Assembly (NCBI RefSeq): GCF_009707865.1 | Contig: NZ_WMBA01000023.1 | Location: 38,546-102,545, forward strand | Source of the DNA: Amycolatopsis pithecellobii | GTDB lineage: Bacteria; Actinomycetota; Actinomycetes; Mycobacteriales; Pseudonocardiaceae | Length of the DNA: 64,000 nucleotides | Reading direction: 5' to 3' | Shown here: positions 45,772 through 53,712 of the stretch, piece by piece | Layout: the number at the start of each line of letters is the position of its first letter | Position numbering within the stretch: position 1 is the first letter of the stretch | Program-made: the position numbers and the translations under genes | Notes under the pieces: model-generated | Told to the model about the DNA's origin: nothing | What the model saw: only the letters and a program-made list of their open reading frames with translations | The model's database searches: none

Positions 45772-46554
45772 TCAAAGTTGCTTCACCAGCGGTGAGATGG
45801 CCACGAGCACCACACCGCGGGCACCGGCACCTGACTGATCACCCTTCCGCACCGGGCTGACGTAGTGGCTCACCCGCGAATTATGCACCGCGAAACCGTC
45901 CAGCGGCTGCTCCAAAATAAACTCGGAGTGAATCAGATCTGCTGAGATTTCTGACGGCAACAGACCTACGCAGCGTGGTGGGGCGATGTAGTTGACGGCG
46001 CCGTGAACATTTTCGCGCGTGACGAGGTGAATAAACGTAAAGCTCCGGGCGCCGCCGTCCTGATGTATCGTATTGGGCGTCGCCGCCGCTTCGCCGGAAG
46101 AGTCGTCAACGCCGAGCTTGACGCAGCCCACACCGACGTTCAGCGGACTTTGCCGAAAGCCGTCCAGCCACATCGTTTGTTCGAGATCGAACCGTATCAT
46201 TCGCTCCAGAAGCGGATTACGTTGTATATCCGTCGGGATAGCTGGATACTGCCGTCGCACGTCGGTGAACTCTTCGTTGTACCCCTGCATGTCATAGTCC
46301 ACGACCGCGCCATATTCCGGGTCATCGATGTTCGGAAGCCAGCTGAGCCGGCTGGCCCAAGGTAAATACACCGCTCGTGCATGCCGCCGATAGCGATGCG
46401 AATCCGGTGCGTAACGATCAGGTGGAAGAGTCTCAAAGAACCGGCGGATCTGTTCGAAGTGCGCACCGGATTCGCCGCCGCTCGCGCCGACGATATCCGA
46501 CTCGCGGTATCGCGCCCAACCAGAACCTTGCAGATCGGAACCCTGGATAGTCAT
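45772..46554 (-). CDS. 2-oxoglutarate/Fe(II) amino-acid dioxygenase (PF10014 type)
   Basis: A 260-residue enzyme counted from ATG 46554. The metal triad is His164 and Asp166 (NTIHQDG) with His230 in NSRVSHYVSPV; an arginine in the C-terminal region would bind 2-oxoglutarate. PF10014 includes the isoleucine 4-hydroxylase group, which hydroxylates free L-amino acids. A GTG at 46605 would extend it by 17 residues into the preceding gene. It is transcribed after the orphan gene at 46583. Likely role: hydroxylation of a free aliphatic amino acid precursor. Confidence 0.83.
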   Translation of the reverse strand: MTIQGSDLQGSGWARYRESDIVGASGGESGAHFEQIRRFFETLPPDRYAPDSHRYRRHARAVYLPWASRLSWLPNIDDPEYGAVVDYDMQGYNEEFTDVRRQYPAIPTDIQRNPLLERMIRFDLEQTMWLDGFRQSPLNVGVGCVKLGVDDSSGEAAATPNTIHQDGGARSFTFIHLVTRENVHGAVNYIAPPRCVGLLPSEISADLIHSEFILEQPLDGFAVHNSRVSHYVSPVRKGDQSGAGARGVVLVAISPLVKQL

Positions 46555-46582
46555 CACAGAATGAACCCCTAGTCCAGCGAAA

Positions 46583-47464
46583 TTACAATCTTTCGAGCAC
46601 GTCACTTACCGTGCGCACATAACAGTACCAGTAGACTTGGAGAGAATAAGGTACGCCATTGACGGGAACAAGCACCGCTGGCGCGCTTTTCCACCTGCCA
46701 AGGGCTTGCGGGGGACAGCGTGTGCTGGTCGTGATTGCCCTGGTAGATGCCTGATTGACGATTTCCTCCTGGCCAAATCTCTCCATGAGACGGATGGACT
46801 TTCGAGGCTTTGCTCCCGCCGAGTCAGGGACGATGACACCCTCAATGGCAAATGTCAGGCCGATAACGTGCCGTATCCGGCTGTCGCTCGCCCGGTTCGC
46901 GTTCTGCCTGATCAGCTCCAGCATTCCCGCAAAACGAGCGGAACCGGCGAGCTTGCGGTCCGACCACTTGGGCAGGACGCCCAGATAGTCAATCAACGCA
47001 CTAGCCCGTGGACCGTCATTCTGAATGGTCTTATAGAGCTCATGGTCAAAGATCTCATCCGGCGGATCAGCGAGCTGCGGAATAACCCACTCGTCGGCCG
47101 GGAGTTTATAGATGCACTGCGCCACCGGCGAGAACGCACCAGCTGTCGTCGTATCCGGATCAGCGGCCTCGGTCACGATGTATGAATCCGATGAAATCCA
47201 ATGATGGATATCCTCGGTGGTGATGCGCTCAAGGTATCCTCCGCAACTTTCCCAAGTTCGCCGTTTGCGGCGAAATTCTCGTATCGCGGATTCGGGGTCG
47301 ACGGAGTACCGGCGGTCAAGATCAAGGATCCCCTGGACGACACTCGCGCCGATGAACATCTGTTGGTAGCGATCATAAAATCTCGTCGACGCGAGCATGT
47401 CGTCATCTTCGCGCACAATGCGGGTTGCCGAATTCAGAATCGACAGATTATGGGCAGAATACAC
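46583..47464 (-). CDS. Orphan protein of unknown family
   Basis: A 293-residue protein I do not recognise. It starts at GTG 47464 with GGAG 5 bp upstream. No signal peptide or membrane helix is seen. The first part is helical and acidic/basic mixed (near 45-75). The middle carries HHWISSDSYIV and QLADPPDEIFDHELYKTIQ, and the C-terminus is hydrophobic-aromatic (YSLQVYWYCYVRTV). Codon usage is more AT-rich than in the catabolic regions. It is probably co-transcribed with the dioxygenase (28-bp gap) and divergent from the aminomutase. Could be a novel enzyme or carrier-like partner. Confidence 0.7.
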   Translation of the reverse strand: MYSAHNLSILNSATRIVREDDDMLASTRFYDRYQQMFIGASVVQGILDLDRRYSVDPESAIREFRRKRRTWESCGGYLERITTEDIHHWISSDSYIVTEAADPDTTTAGAFSPVAQCIYKLPADEWVIPQLADPPDEIFDHELYKTIQNDGPRASALIDYLGVLPKWSDRKLAGSARFAGMLELIRQNANRASDSRIRHVIGLTFAIEGVIVPDSAGAKPRKSIRLMERFGQEEIVNQASTRAITTSTRCPPQALGRWKSAPAVLVPVNGVPYSLQVYWYCYVRTVSDVLERL

Positions 47465-47909
47465 GGCAGCTCCAGGGCAAGCTGGCTTACGCGAACGCGA
47501 AGAATTGCCAGCACTGTGGAAGTAGTACGGTGATCACCTTGGTACCACAGTTCGGCTTTGCGCGCCACGATCGCCGGCGCAATGTTCACAGTTTTGTTTC
47601 TGCGGGGTACTCGTACACATCTCCGACCGGGTTGCCGACATTCACCCTTTCGGGCACCACATTTTCCCTCGCCGTCCCGCAATACACCAAACAGCCCAGC
47701 TGTACTTACGGCAATTGCGAAGCCGTTGGGAAAATGGACGGTATCGTCTTCCGCAACCGGCTCATGGATTACCCGGTGAAACTTGACAGATCAGGCCTGG
47801 GTAGCCAGGCTTCACCAAATGTGCACAGAGCACAGCTGACCGTAATTGACAAGGTGCCAACTTTCACCTCATTCGAATGGAACATCTCGAATGGAAACAA
47901 GGAGTGTCG
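47465..47909. promoter_or_regulatory. AT-rich divergent control region of the natural-product cluster
   Basis: 445 bp between the orphan gene and the aminomutase. It contains a palindrome GGTGATCACC (47529-47538), a hairpin GCCTGG-GTAG-CCAGGC (47795-47810) and two TTGACA elements (at about 47783 and 47847) that could be -35 boxes. No clean -10 was found. Several frames are open but none has a ribosome site or recognisable product, so I call no gene or precursor peptide here. Confidence 0.45.
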
Positions 47910-49061
47910 ATGTCGAACGTTCCTGCGTCAATCTCCTCCGCAGACCCTGCATCCGCGGTTCGTGCCGGCGCTGGTGCCTCCGCGGAGCAGTGGGCGGATT
48001 GGCGTTGGCATATGCGTCACCGGGTCACAACTTTGGCGCAGTTATCTCGCTGGGTGAGGGTTACGCCGGATGAAGCGAAGGCTGTCAACGACTCGCGCGG
48101 GAAGTACCGGTGGAGTGTCACGCCCTACTACGCCTCGCTGATGGACCCCGATGATCCAACCTGTCCGATCCGTCAGCAAGCCGTACCTGCGCTGGGCGAG
48201 TTCCTCGATTTCGCTGATGCCGATGTCGACCCCGTCGGCGACATGTTCTACCGCAAGACCAACCGGGTAGTGCACAAGTATCCGGATCGGGTGATAATGA
48301 TGATTACCGAATCCTGCCCGGTCTACTGCCGGCACTGCACCCGCAAGTTCCACACCACGGACGTGAACGGCACGTACTTCCGGGACAATGAGGGGGGCTC
48401 ATTTGAGGAAGATCTGCGATACATCGCCGATCACCCGGAAATCAGGGACGTGCTACTGACCGGCGGAGATCCCCTGAGCTACCGGGACACGAAATTGGAA
48501 GAGATCATCTCGCAGCTCAGATCGATTCCGACCGTCGAGATCATCCGCATCGGCAGCAGATTCCCCGTACTGTTACCACAGCGGATCACTGATGAGCTGT
48601 GCGAGATGCTCTCGCGCTACCATCCAATATGGTTGAACACACACTTCAACCATCCTCGCGAGATCACCGATGAGTCGGCTGCGGCAGTCGACCGGCTGCT
48701 CCGGCACGGGATACCGGTAGGAAACCAGACCGTGTTGCTCAAGGGCATCAACGACAGCATCCCGACAATGCGCAAGCTCATGACCGAGCTGCTTCGGATC
48801 AGAGTACGGCCGTACTACCTTTACCACTGCGACAACGTCACCGGCGTCTCACACTTCATGACAACCATCGAAAAAGGCTGGGAAATCATGGAGGGACTGC
48901 AAGGGCATATCACCGGGTTCGGCGTTCCGCAGTACGTGTTGACCACAAAGATCGGCAAGATTCCGATCGCCAAGCCCGCCTACACGGAAACCGGCGACGG
49001 CTTGCGGTTGCGCAATTACAAGGGCCAAGAAATGACTTATCCGCAAAGGTCGCAGTCGTGA
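47910..49061 (+). CDS. KamA-family radical SAM 2,3-aminomutase with altered substrate pocket
   Basis: A 383-residue radical SAM/PLP enzyme. The cluster cysteines are Cys136, Cys140 and Cys143 (CPVYCRHC); the PLP lysine aligns at Lys350 (IGKIP). Of the two aspartates that hold the side-chain ammonium of lysine in Clostridium KamA, the first is kept (Asp308 in YHCDNVTG) but the second is Thr345 (YVLTTKIG). Substrate may therefore not be plain lysine. AAGGAG sits 5 bp before the ATG. It should move an alpha-amino group to the beta carbon, giving a beta-amino acid for the cluster. Confidence 0.88.
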   Translation: MSNVPASISSADPASAVRAGAGASAEQWADWRWHMRHRVTTLAQLSRWVRVTPDEAKAVNDSRGKYRWSVTPYYASLMDPDDPTCPIRQQAVPALGEFLDFADADVDPVGDMFYRKTNRVVHKYPDRVIMMITESCPVYCRHCTRKFHTTDVNGTYFRDNEGGSFEEDLRYIADHPEIRDVLLTGGDPLSYRDTKLEEIISQLRSIPTVEIIRIGSRFPVLLPQRITDELCEMLSRYHPIWLNTHFNHPREITDESAAAVDRLLRHGIPVGNQTVLLKGINDSIPTMRKLMTELLRIRVRPYYLYHCDNVTGVSHFMTTIEKGWEIMEGLQGHITGFGVPQYVLTTKIGKIPIAKPAYTETGDGLRLRNYKGQEMTYPQRSQS

Positions 49062-49084
49062 TGGTAACGCAATAGGGAGAAAGT

Positions 49085-50086
49085 ATGACGCGGCACGACA
49101 TCGGTATTCCACGGAGCGACAGGTGGGACAGCGGTTCCGGCACCGAATTCCTCAAGCGGCTGACCGCTTCGCTCGGCGAGGCCGGCGTGAATGTGCGGCC
49201 ACTCCCCCGGGCGGAACCGACCACAGAGGATCTGCGCGCGGTCACCACCCGGCGTCGTGAGCCCACGCTGTTTCCCGGCCTGGTCGCTGATTGGCCGGCA
49301 ACGGCAGCGTGGACACCGGATCGCCTGATCAGCGATTACGGAGAGCGGCTCGTGACCGCGCTGATGGATCTGCCCGCGGATGGGGTGTTATTCCCTCGAG
49401 AGCAGCAATACTACGAGCGCACACTTCCCTTCGGCGACTTCGTGCGCAAGATGCTGGTCGCGACGTCCGCAGCCCCGTGTTACCTCGCTTACACGCCTGC
49501 CAAAGAGTTGTTCCCAGCGGAGGATTACGACTTCGACTCCCTCATCGAACCCGACCAGTACGAGGCCGGCACGTACATCTGGATCGGGTCAACCGGGACT
49601 CGTGCTCTGCTCCACTCGGATCCACGAGATAATCTCTTTTGCCAGATATACGGCGAAAAATCGATCGTCCTCCTTTCCTGGGACGAGACCAGTGCGGCGT
49701 ACCCGTTCCCGGACAACATCGCCAACAGTCGTATCGATCTAGCCAATTTGGACATCAAGAAGTTTCCCCGGCTACGACACGCCACGCTGTATTCTGGAGT
49801 ATTACGCCCGGGCGATTCCGTTTACCTGCCCCGCGGATGCTGGCACGATATACGTTCGCACGCTCCGTCAGTTTCGTTGAACCACTGGTTCGGGCCGCGG
49901 ATGGCCTCCCAGGAGTACCTGAAGCAGTTGGTGTTACTGGGCCCACGGTACTGGGCCGCGACGCTGAACAGTTTTATTGTCAATGGTGTACTGGGGAAGC
50001 GCGAGGGGACCTTCTTTTTCTTCAGTCCTCCGTCGACAGGGAAACGACTGTTCAATCTGTTGAAGCAGCTGACAGGAAGGTCGTGA
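49085..50086 (+). CDS. JmjC/cupin_8-type 2OG-Fe(II) oxygenase
   Basis: A 333-residue protein of the FIH/JmjC-like cupin_8 group. Residues 60-75 (PTLFPGLVADWPA) give the family N-terminal signature. The iron ligands are His177 and Asp179 (ALLHSDPRDN) with His254 (GCWHDIRSH). YLPRGCWHD and SLNHWFGP are conserved barrel segments. GGGAG precedes the ATG. It lies 23 bp after the aminomutase and 1 bp before the radical SAM gene, clearly one operon. Likely role: hydroxylation of an amino acid or a carrier-bound intermediate. Confidence 0.87.
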   Translation: MTRHDIGIPRSDRWDSGSGTEFLKRLTASLGEAGVNVRPLPRAEPTTEDLRAVTTRRREPTLFPGLVADWPATAAWTPDRLISDYGERLVTALMDLPADGVLFPREQQYYERTLPFGDFVRKMLVATSAAPCYLAYTPAKELFPAEDYDFDSLIEPDQYEAGTYIWIGSTGTRALLHSDPRDNLFCQIYGEKSIVLLSWDETSAAYPFPDNIANSRIDLANLDIKKFPRLRHATLYSGVLRPGDSVYLPRGCWHDIRSHAPSVSLNHWFGPRMASQEYLKQLVLLGPRYWAATLNSFIVNGVLGKREGTFFFFSPPSTGKRLFNLLKQLTGRS

Positions 50087-50087
50087 A

Positions 50088-52271
50088 GTGAGAGCCGCGG
50101 AAAATTTCCTCTGTATCGTGCCGCCGTATTTCACCAGCGGCGCGCCACCGCTGGGACCTGCATCGCTGCTGGCCTACCTCCGCGCGAACGGGCACGATGA
50201 CTTCCAGTTCCTCGACCTGCGCCTATGGGTGCCGAATGCTTACGCGCCGACCTATCGTCCGGTCGGTGTTTTCGGCGAAACATATATTATGGACGTACCG
50301 GACCTCCCATTGGTACTCGGTGTATTACAACATTTTGCCAACGGACAGGATCCGGTTCCCGATCTCGACGATCGGTTCACCCGTTACTGCCTCGAGCGGG
50401 GAATTATTCCGTCGTTGTTGTACGATTACCTGGCCGACATGAACAGGTTCCTCGAGTCGGCAATGGCGCAGCTTCCAGACGTGAAGTTCATTGGTTTCTC
50501 GGTCTGGAGCTCCAACTACCTGACCACCCTGATGGCGTTGGCTCATCTCAAACGACGCAAGAACCCGCCCTATGTCGTTCTCGGTGGTCCACAGACAACG
50601 GAGAGCGAAGCTTCGGCCAAGCTGGCACTCCGCAGCGGGTTGGCCGATGTGGTGGCTGTCGGAGAAGGCGAGGCCACCCTTCTCGACCTCTACGAAAAAT
50701 TCCGGGAGTCCAAAGGTGAGCCCGCTACCGTTGTGCCGGGCACCTTGCGGTACAACAGCCAATCGGGGCAATTCGAATCCGCAAGACGGCCTTTGGTCAA
50801 GCTGCCCGGACTGCCTTTACCTGCCTTCGACAAAGTCCCGCTGATGGCGTATCAACGTCGCCCCACCTCGCATCGCACGATCACCTACGAGCTATCTCGC
50901 GGGTGTACGGATAAATGTGTCTTCTGCAGTGAATGGGTCTTCTGGAAACGAATAAGAAATGACGCGATCAGTCACGTTGTGGACAACATCGTACGGCTGC
51001 AACAGATGTACGGATGCGAGGCGATATGGTTCATGGACTCGCTGCTCAACGCGACAGCTAGCCGGCTGTATCAGCTGGGCGAGGAGCTGCTCCGGCGAGA
51101 TGTCCGGATAAAATGGGGCGGATATTTGCGGGCCAACGTCGACCGTGAGACCGCAGCCCTGCTCAAACGTGCTGGTTGTGAATTCGTTTTTGTCGGTGTG
51201 GAGTCCCTGTCGGACGAGACGCTGGCCAAGATGAACAAGAACCGGACCGAGGAAGACAATCTCGGTGCGCTTCACGCGCTTCTCGGCGCCGGCATCGACC
51301 GGGTCGTGGCCGGTTTCATACCGGGGTTTCCGGGCGATACCCGAGAACGCTTCGGACAGACGGCGCTCGCGCTGGAAAACATCCACCGCAGCTATCCGGG
51401 GCACTTCCGGGTCAACGTCGAGCCGTTTGTCATGTCGCCGAAACAACCGATGTATCACGAAATGGAGAACTACGGACTCGAGTCAAAACCGTGGAGTGCG
51501 GACTATCTCGATATTGCCGGGCAATACTCCGAGATCACTTCCGATATTCTGTGCTCGGTCGACGGCTCCAACCAGGGGGTCGACCGGATGGGAGAACTTC
51601 AGATAGCGCGGGTGGTGACCGCGACCAGCCCGAGCGAACCGGATCCGTTTTTGTACTACGAAGGTGAGGCGGTCTCGACCGGCGCGCTGGAGATCAGGGA
51701 GATGATGAACGGGTGGTACATGGGCCTGCTGAAGACGGACTACGCGCTCATGTATGGCCTGATCTTGACGCGGGAAGAACGAACGGAATATGAACGTCTC
51801 AAACAGAACGAAACGGTCGCCTCCGGTCTTGGGTACGGGAGAAGCTCGCAATCGTCGCTGCTCAGGCGGGAGCCGTTCACCAGCTATCTGAAAAAGATCG
51901 AAGACCTCCACCTCGTTCCGCCCCGGCGAGAACTGCCCGATATTCGCAACGGGCTCTATCATCGCGGCACGCCGGCGGCGACGGATGAACTTGTGTTGTC
52001 TCCCTTTGTGGTGGCGAGGACGGTTGCCGGCGGGGACGAACCGGCCGCGGCGGTGCTCGACTTCGTCTCCGCGAGGTGGCACATCATCGATGGCCGTTGG
52101 ACCTGGCTTTTCCGTCGTTTGTCTGAAGGCCCGGTCAGCACCGCGACGCTGACGAGCGAAGGCGCTGCGGACACGGCCGCGGAGATCGAGCGACTCATCG
52201 AACTGGGCGTCGTGTGGACAACGTCCGAAGCGCGAAAGCTCCAGCTGAAGCTGGCGCAACCATCCGCATGA
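50088..52271 (+). CDS. B12-binding-domain radical SAM enzyme
   Basis: A 727-residue class B-like radical SAM protein. The N-terminal cobalamin-binding region (about 1-235) shows PPLGPASLLAYLRANGH and IGFSVWSSNYLTTLMALAHL, then VVLGGPQTT and VGEGEATLLDL. The SAM cluster is Cys273-x3-Cys277-x2-Cys280 (SRGCTDKCVFC). The elements EFVFVGVESLSDETLAKMNK and PGFPGDT are typical. A C-terminal extension of about 200 residues is unusual. The GTG start has GGAAGG 7 bp upstream. It could methylate an unactivated carbon or do another radical rearrangement on the cluster's amino-acid substrate. Confidence 0.88.
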   Translation: MRAAENFLCIVPPYFTSGAPPLGPASLLAYLRANGHDDFQFLDLRLWVPNAYAPTYRPVGVFGETYIMDVPDLPLVLGVLQHFANGQDPVPDLDDRFTRYCLERGIIPSLLYDYLADMNRFLESAMAQLPDVKFIGFSVWSSNYLTTLMALAHLKRRKNPPYVVLGGPQTTESEASAKLALRSGLADVVAVGEGEATLLDLYEKFRESKGEPATVVPGTLRYNSQSGQFESARRPLVKLPGLPLPAFDKVPLMAYQRRPTSHRTITYELSRGCTDKCVFCSEWVFWKRIRNDAISHVVDNIVRLQQMYGCEAIWFMDSLLNATASRLYQLGEELLRRDVRIKWGGYLRANVDRETAALLKRAGCEFVFVGVESLSDETLAKMNKNRTEEDNLGALHALLGAGIDRVVAGFIPGFPGDTRERFGQTALALENIHRSYPGHFRVNVEPFVMSPKQPMYHEMENYGLESKPWSADYLDIAGQYSEITSDILCSVDGSNQGVDRMGELQIARVVTATSPSEPDPFLYYEGEAVSTGALEIREMMNGWYMGLLKTDYALMYGLILTREERTEYERLKQNETVASGLGYGRSSQSSLLRREPFTSYLKKIEDLHLVPPRRELPDIRNGLYHRGTPAATDELVLSPFVVARTVAGGDEPAAAVLDFVSARWHIIDGRWTWLFRRLSEGPVSTATLTSEGAADTAAEIERLIELGVVWTTSEARKLQLKLAQPSA

Positions 52272-52311
52272 GGTCGACGCGACGTTTACGGCCACCAGGC
52301 AGGAGGACGAC

Positions 52312-52350
52312 GTGAGGTCGTGCACAAACCAGGTACGGAGCCACCTATGA
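52312..52350 (+). CDS. 12-codon leader frame with strong ribosome site
   Basis: A GTG-started 12-codon frame (VRSCTNQVRSHL) directly after AGGAGG (52301-52306). Its TGA overlaps the first ATG of the ATP-grasp gene (52347). This layout suits translational coupling or a leader peptide that gates the ligase. It is too short and unconserved by eye to call a precursor peptide. Confidence 0.35.
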   Translation: MRSCTNQVRSHL

Positions 52351-53315
52351 TGCGTGTCGGCTTCACCTATGACTTGCGGGACCACTATCAGGCTCTCGGC
52401 TACAACTCGGAAGAGATCGCCGAATTCGATTATCTCGACACCGTCGAGGCCGTCGAGTCCGCTCTCAACGGCCAAGGGGTGGCTGTCGATCGAATCGGGA
52501 CCGTACTGGATCTCGCACCTCGGCTGGTCGCCGGTGAACGGTGGGACCTTGTCTTCAATATGGCCGTCGGTTTGCATGGCGCAGGTCGGGAAGCGCAGGT
52601 TCCTGCGCTTCTCGACGCCTGGCAACAGCCGTACGCGTTTTCCGACCCGCTTACCAGCGCAATATGCCTCCACAAGGTCACGACCAAACACGTCTTCACC
52701 GCACACGGATTGCCCACCGCGCCTTTCGTCCTGGTCGAGGCCGAAAGCGATCTGGCAAAGGTGGACCTGCCGTTCCCGTTGATGGCGAAGCCGGTTCACG
52801 AGGGCAATAGCAAGGGCGTGTCACCGGCATCAAGAATCGACTCGCCGGAGGCGCTTCGCGAGATCTGTTGCCAGCTTCTCGCACGCTTCCGGCAGCCGGT
52901 TCTGATCGAAAGCTTTCTTCCCGGCCGCGAGATGACAGTCGGGATCCTCGGAACGGGGGACAACGCAACCTCCATCGGGGTGATGGAGAAACTGCTCGGC
53001 GAGGAACCGGTCTACTTCAAATACGATGTCGGTTTTCCTGGCCGGCTCGTCAACGACGCCGAAGCGCTTCGAGCGCAGGACGTGGCGCTGCAGGCGTGGC
53101 GGGCGGTCGGTGGCCGTGACGGAGGCCGGATCGATCTGCGGTCAGATGCCCATGGGCAACCGCATCTTCTTGAGGTGAATCCGTTTCCCGGGCTCCGCCC
53201 TGGCTATGCGGACCTGCCGGTGATGAGCGAACTCGCCGGTATCCCCTTTGCCGAGCTGATCGGCCGCATGTTGCGGTCCGCGTGCGAGCGATGGGAGCTG
53301 TCGGACGGGTCTTGA
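52347..53315 (+). CDS. ATP-grasp ligase, D-Ala-D-Ala ligase-like
   Basis: A 322-residue ATP-grasp enzyme of the Ddl type. The first lysine element is KHVFTAHGLPTAPFVLVE, the central ATP-binding loop is PLMAKPVHEGNSKGV, VLIESFLPGREMTVGILG follows, and the metal-binding end reads IDLRSDAHGQPHLLEVNPFPGL. Typical Ddl length is 300-360. An in-frame GTG at 52320 is possible but ATG 52347 has GGAG 6 bp upstream. With no NRPS nearby, it most likely makes an amide or dipeptide bond to the cluster's modified amino acid; self-resistance as an altered Ddl is an alternative. Confidence 0.85.
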   Translation: MMRVGFTYDLRDHYQALGYNSEEIAEFDYLDTVEAVESALNGQGVAVDRIGTVLDLAPRLVAGERWDLVFNMAVGLHGAGREAQVPALLDAWQQPYAFSDPLTSAICLHKVTTKHVFTAHGLPTAPFVLVEAESDLAKVDLPFPLMAKPVHEGNSKGVSPASRIDSPEALREICCQLLARFRQPVLIESFLPGREMTVGILGTGDNATSIGVMEKLLGEEPVYFKYDVGFPGRLVNDAEALRAQDVALQAWRAVGGRDGGRIDLRSDAHGQPHLLEVNPFPGLRPGYADLPVMSELAGIPFAELIGRMLRSACERWELSDGS

Positions 53316-53322
53316 CGTTGTG

Positions 53323-53709
53323 CTATGCCCACAGCCGGTGTCGATGTGCCAGGGCCACGGCGAAAGCCAGTGCCGCATAACCGAGGTTCGCCGCGAGCCG
53401 CATGATGATGCCGAAGGGCCGGTCGTTGAGCTTCTCCGCATGGGACACGTGCCGGAACGCGTCCGCGTGTGGCACCAGGTAGCCGAGAAACAAGAAACCA
53501 GCCGCTGCGGCAGCCTGACCACGTACCGGGGGCACGCACAAACCAATGGCCAAAGCGATCTCCACCGCCCCCGATACGGCAATGACCGTACCGGGTCTCG
53601 GCATCCAGTCCGGCACCAGCGAGCGAAACCGAGCGGGTCGGAGCCAGTGCGTCAGGCCGACGCCGGCAAGCAGCGCAGCGAGCGCGAGGGCAGCCCATGA
53701 GAGAATCAC
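53323..53709 (-). CDS. DoxX-family membrane protein
   Basis: A 128-residue membrane protein with four hydrophobic helices (near 2-20, 45-62, 68-88 and 105-122). Conserved DoxX pattern: a PDWMPRPGTVIAVSGAVEIALAI segment and YLVPHADAFRHV. Start is GTG 53709, only 3 bp from the start of the divergent AraC gene, so the promoters must overlap the coding regions. It converges on the ATP-grasp gene and is probably not part of that cluster. Confidence 0.8.
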   Translation of the reverse strand: MILSWAALALAALLAGVGLTHWLRPARFRSLVPDWMPRPGTVIAVSGAVEIALAIGLCVPPVRGQAAAAAGFLFLGYLVPHADAFRHVSHAEKLNDRPFGIIMRLAANLGYAALAFAVALAHRHRLWA

Positions 53710-53712
53710 GAG

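Noticed and set aside
47425..47909. Possible precursor peptide or small gene before the aminomutase
   Set aside because: The open frame there has no ribosome site, unusual composition and no leader/core pattern. The cluster has no RiPP recognition element, so I do not call a RiPP.
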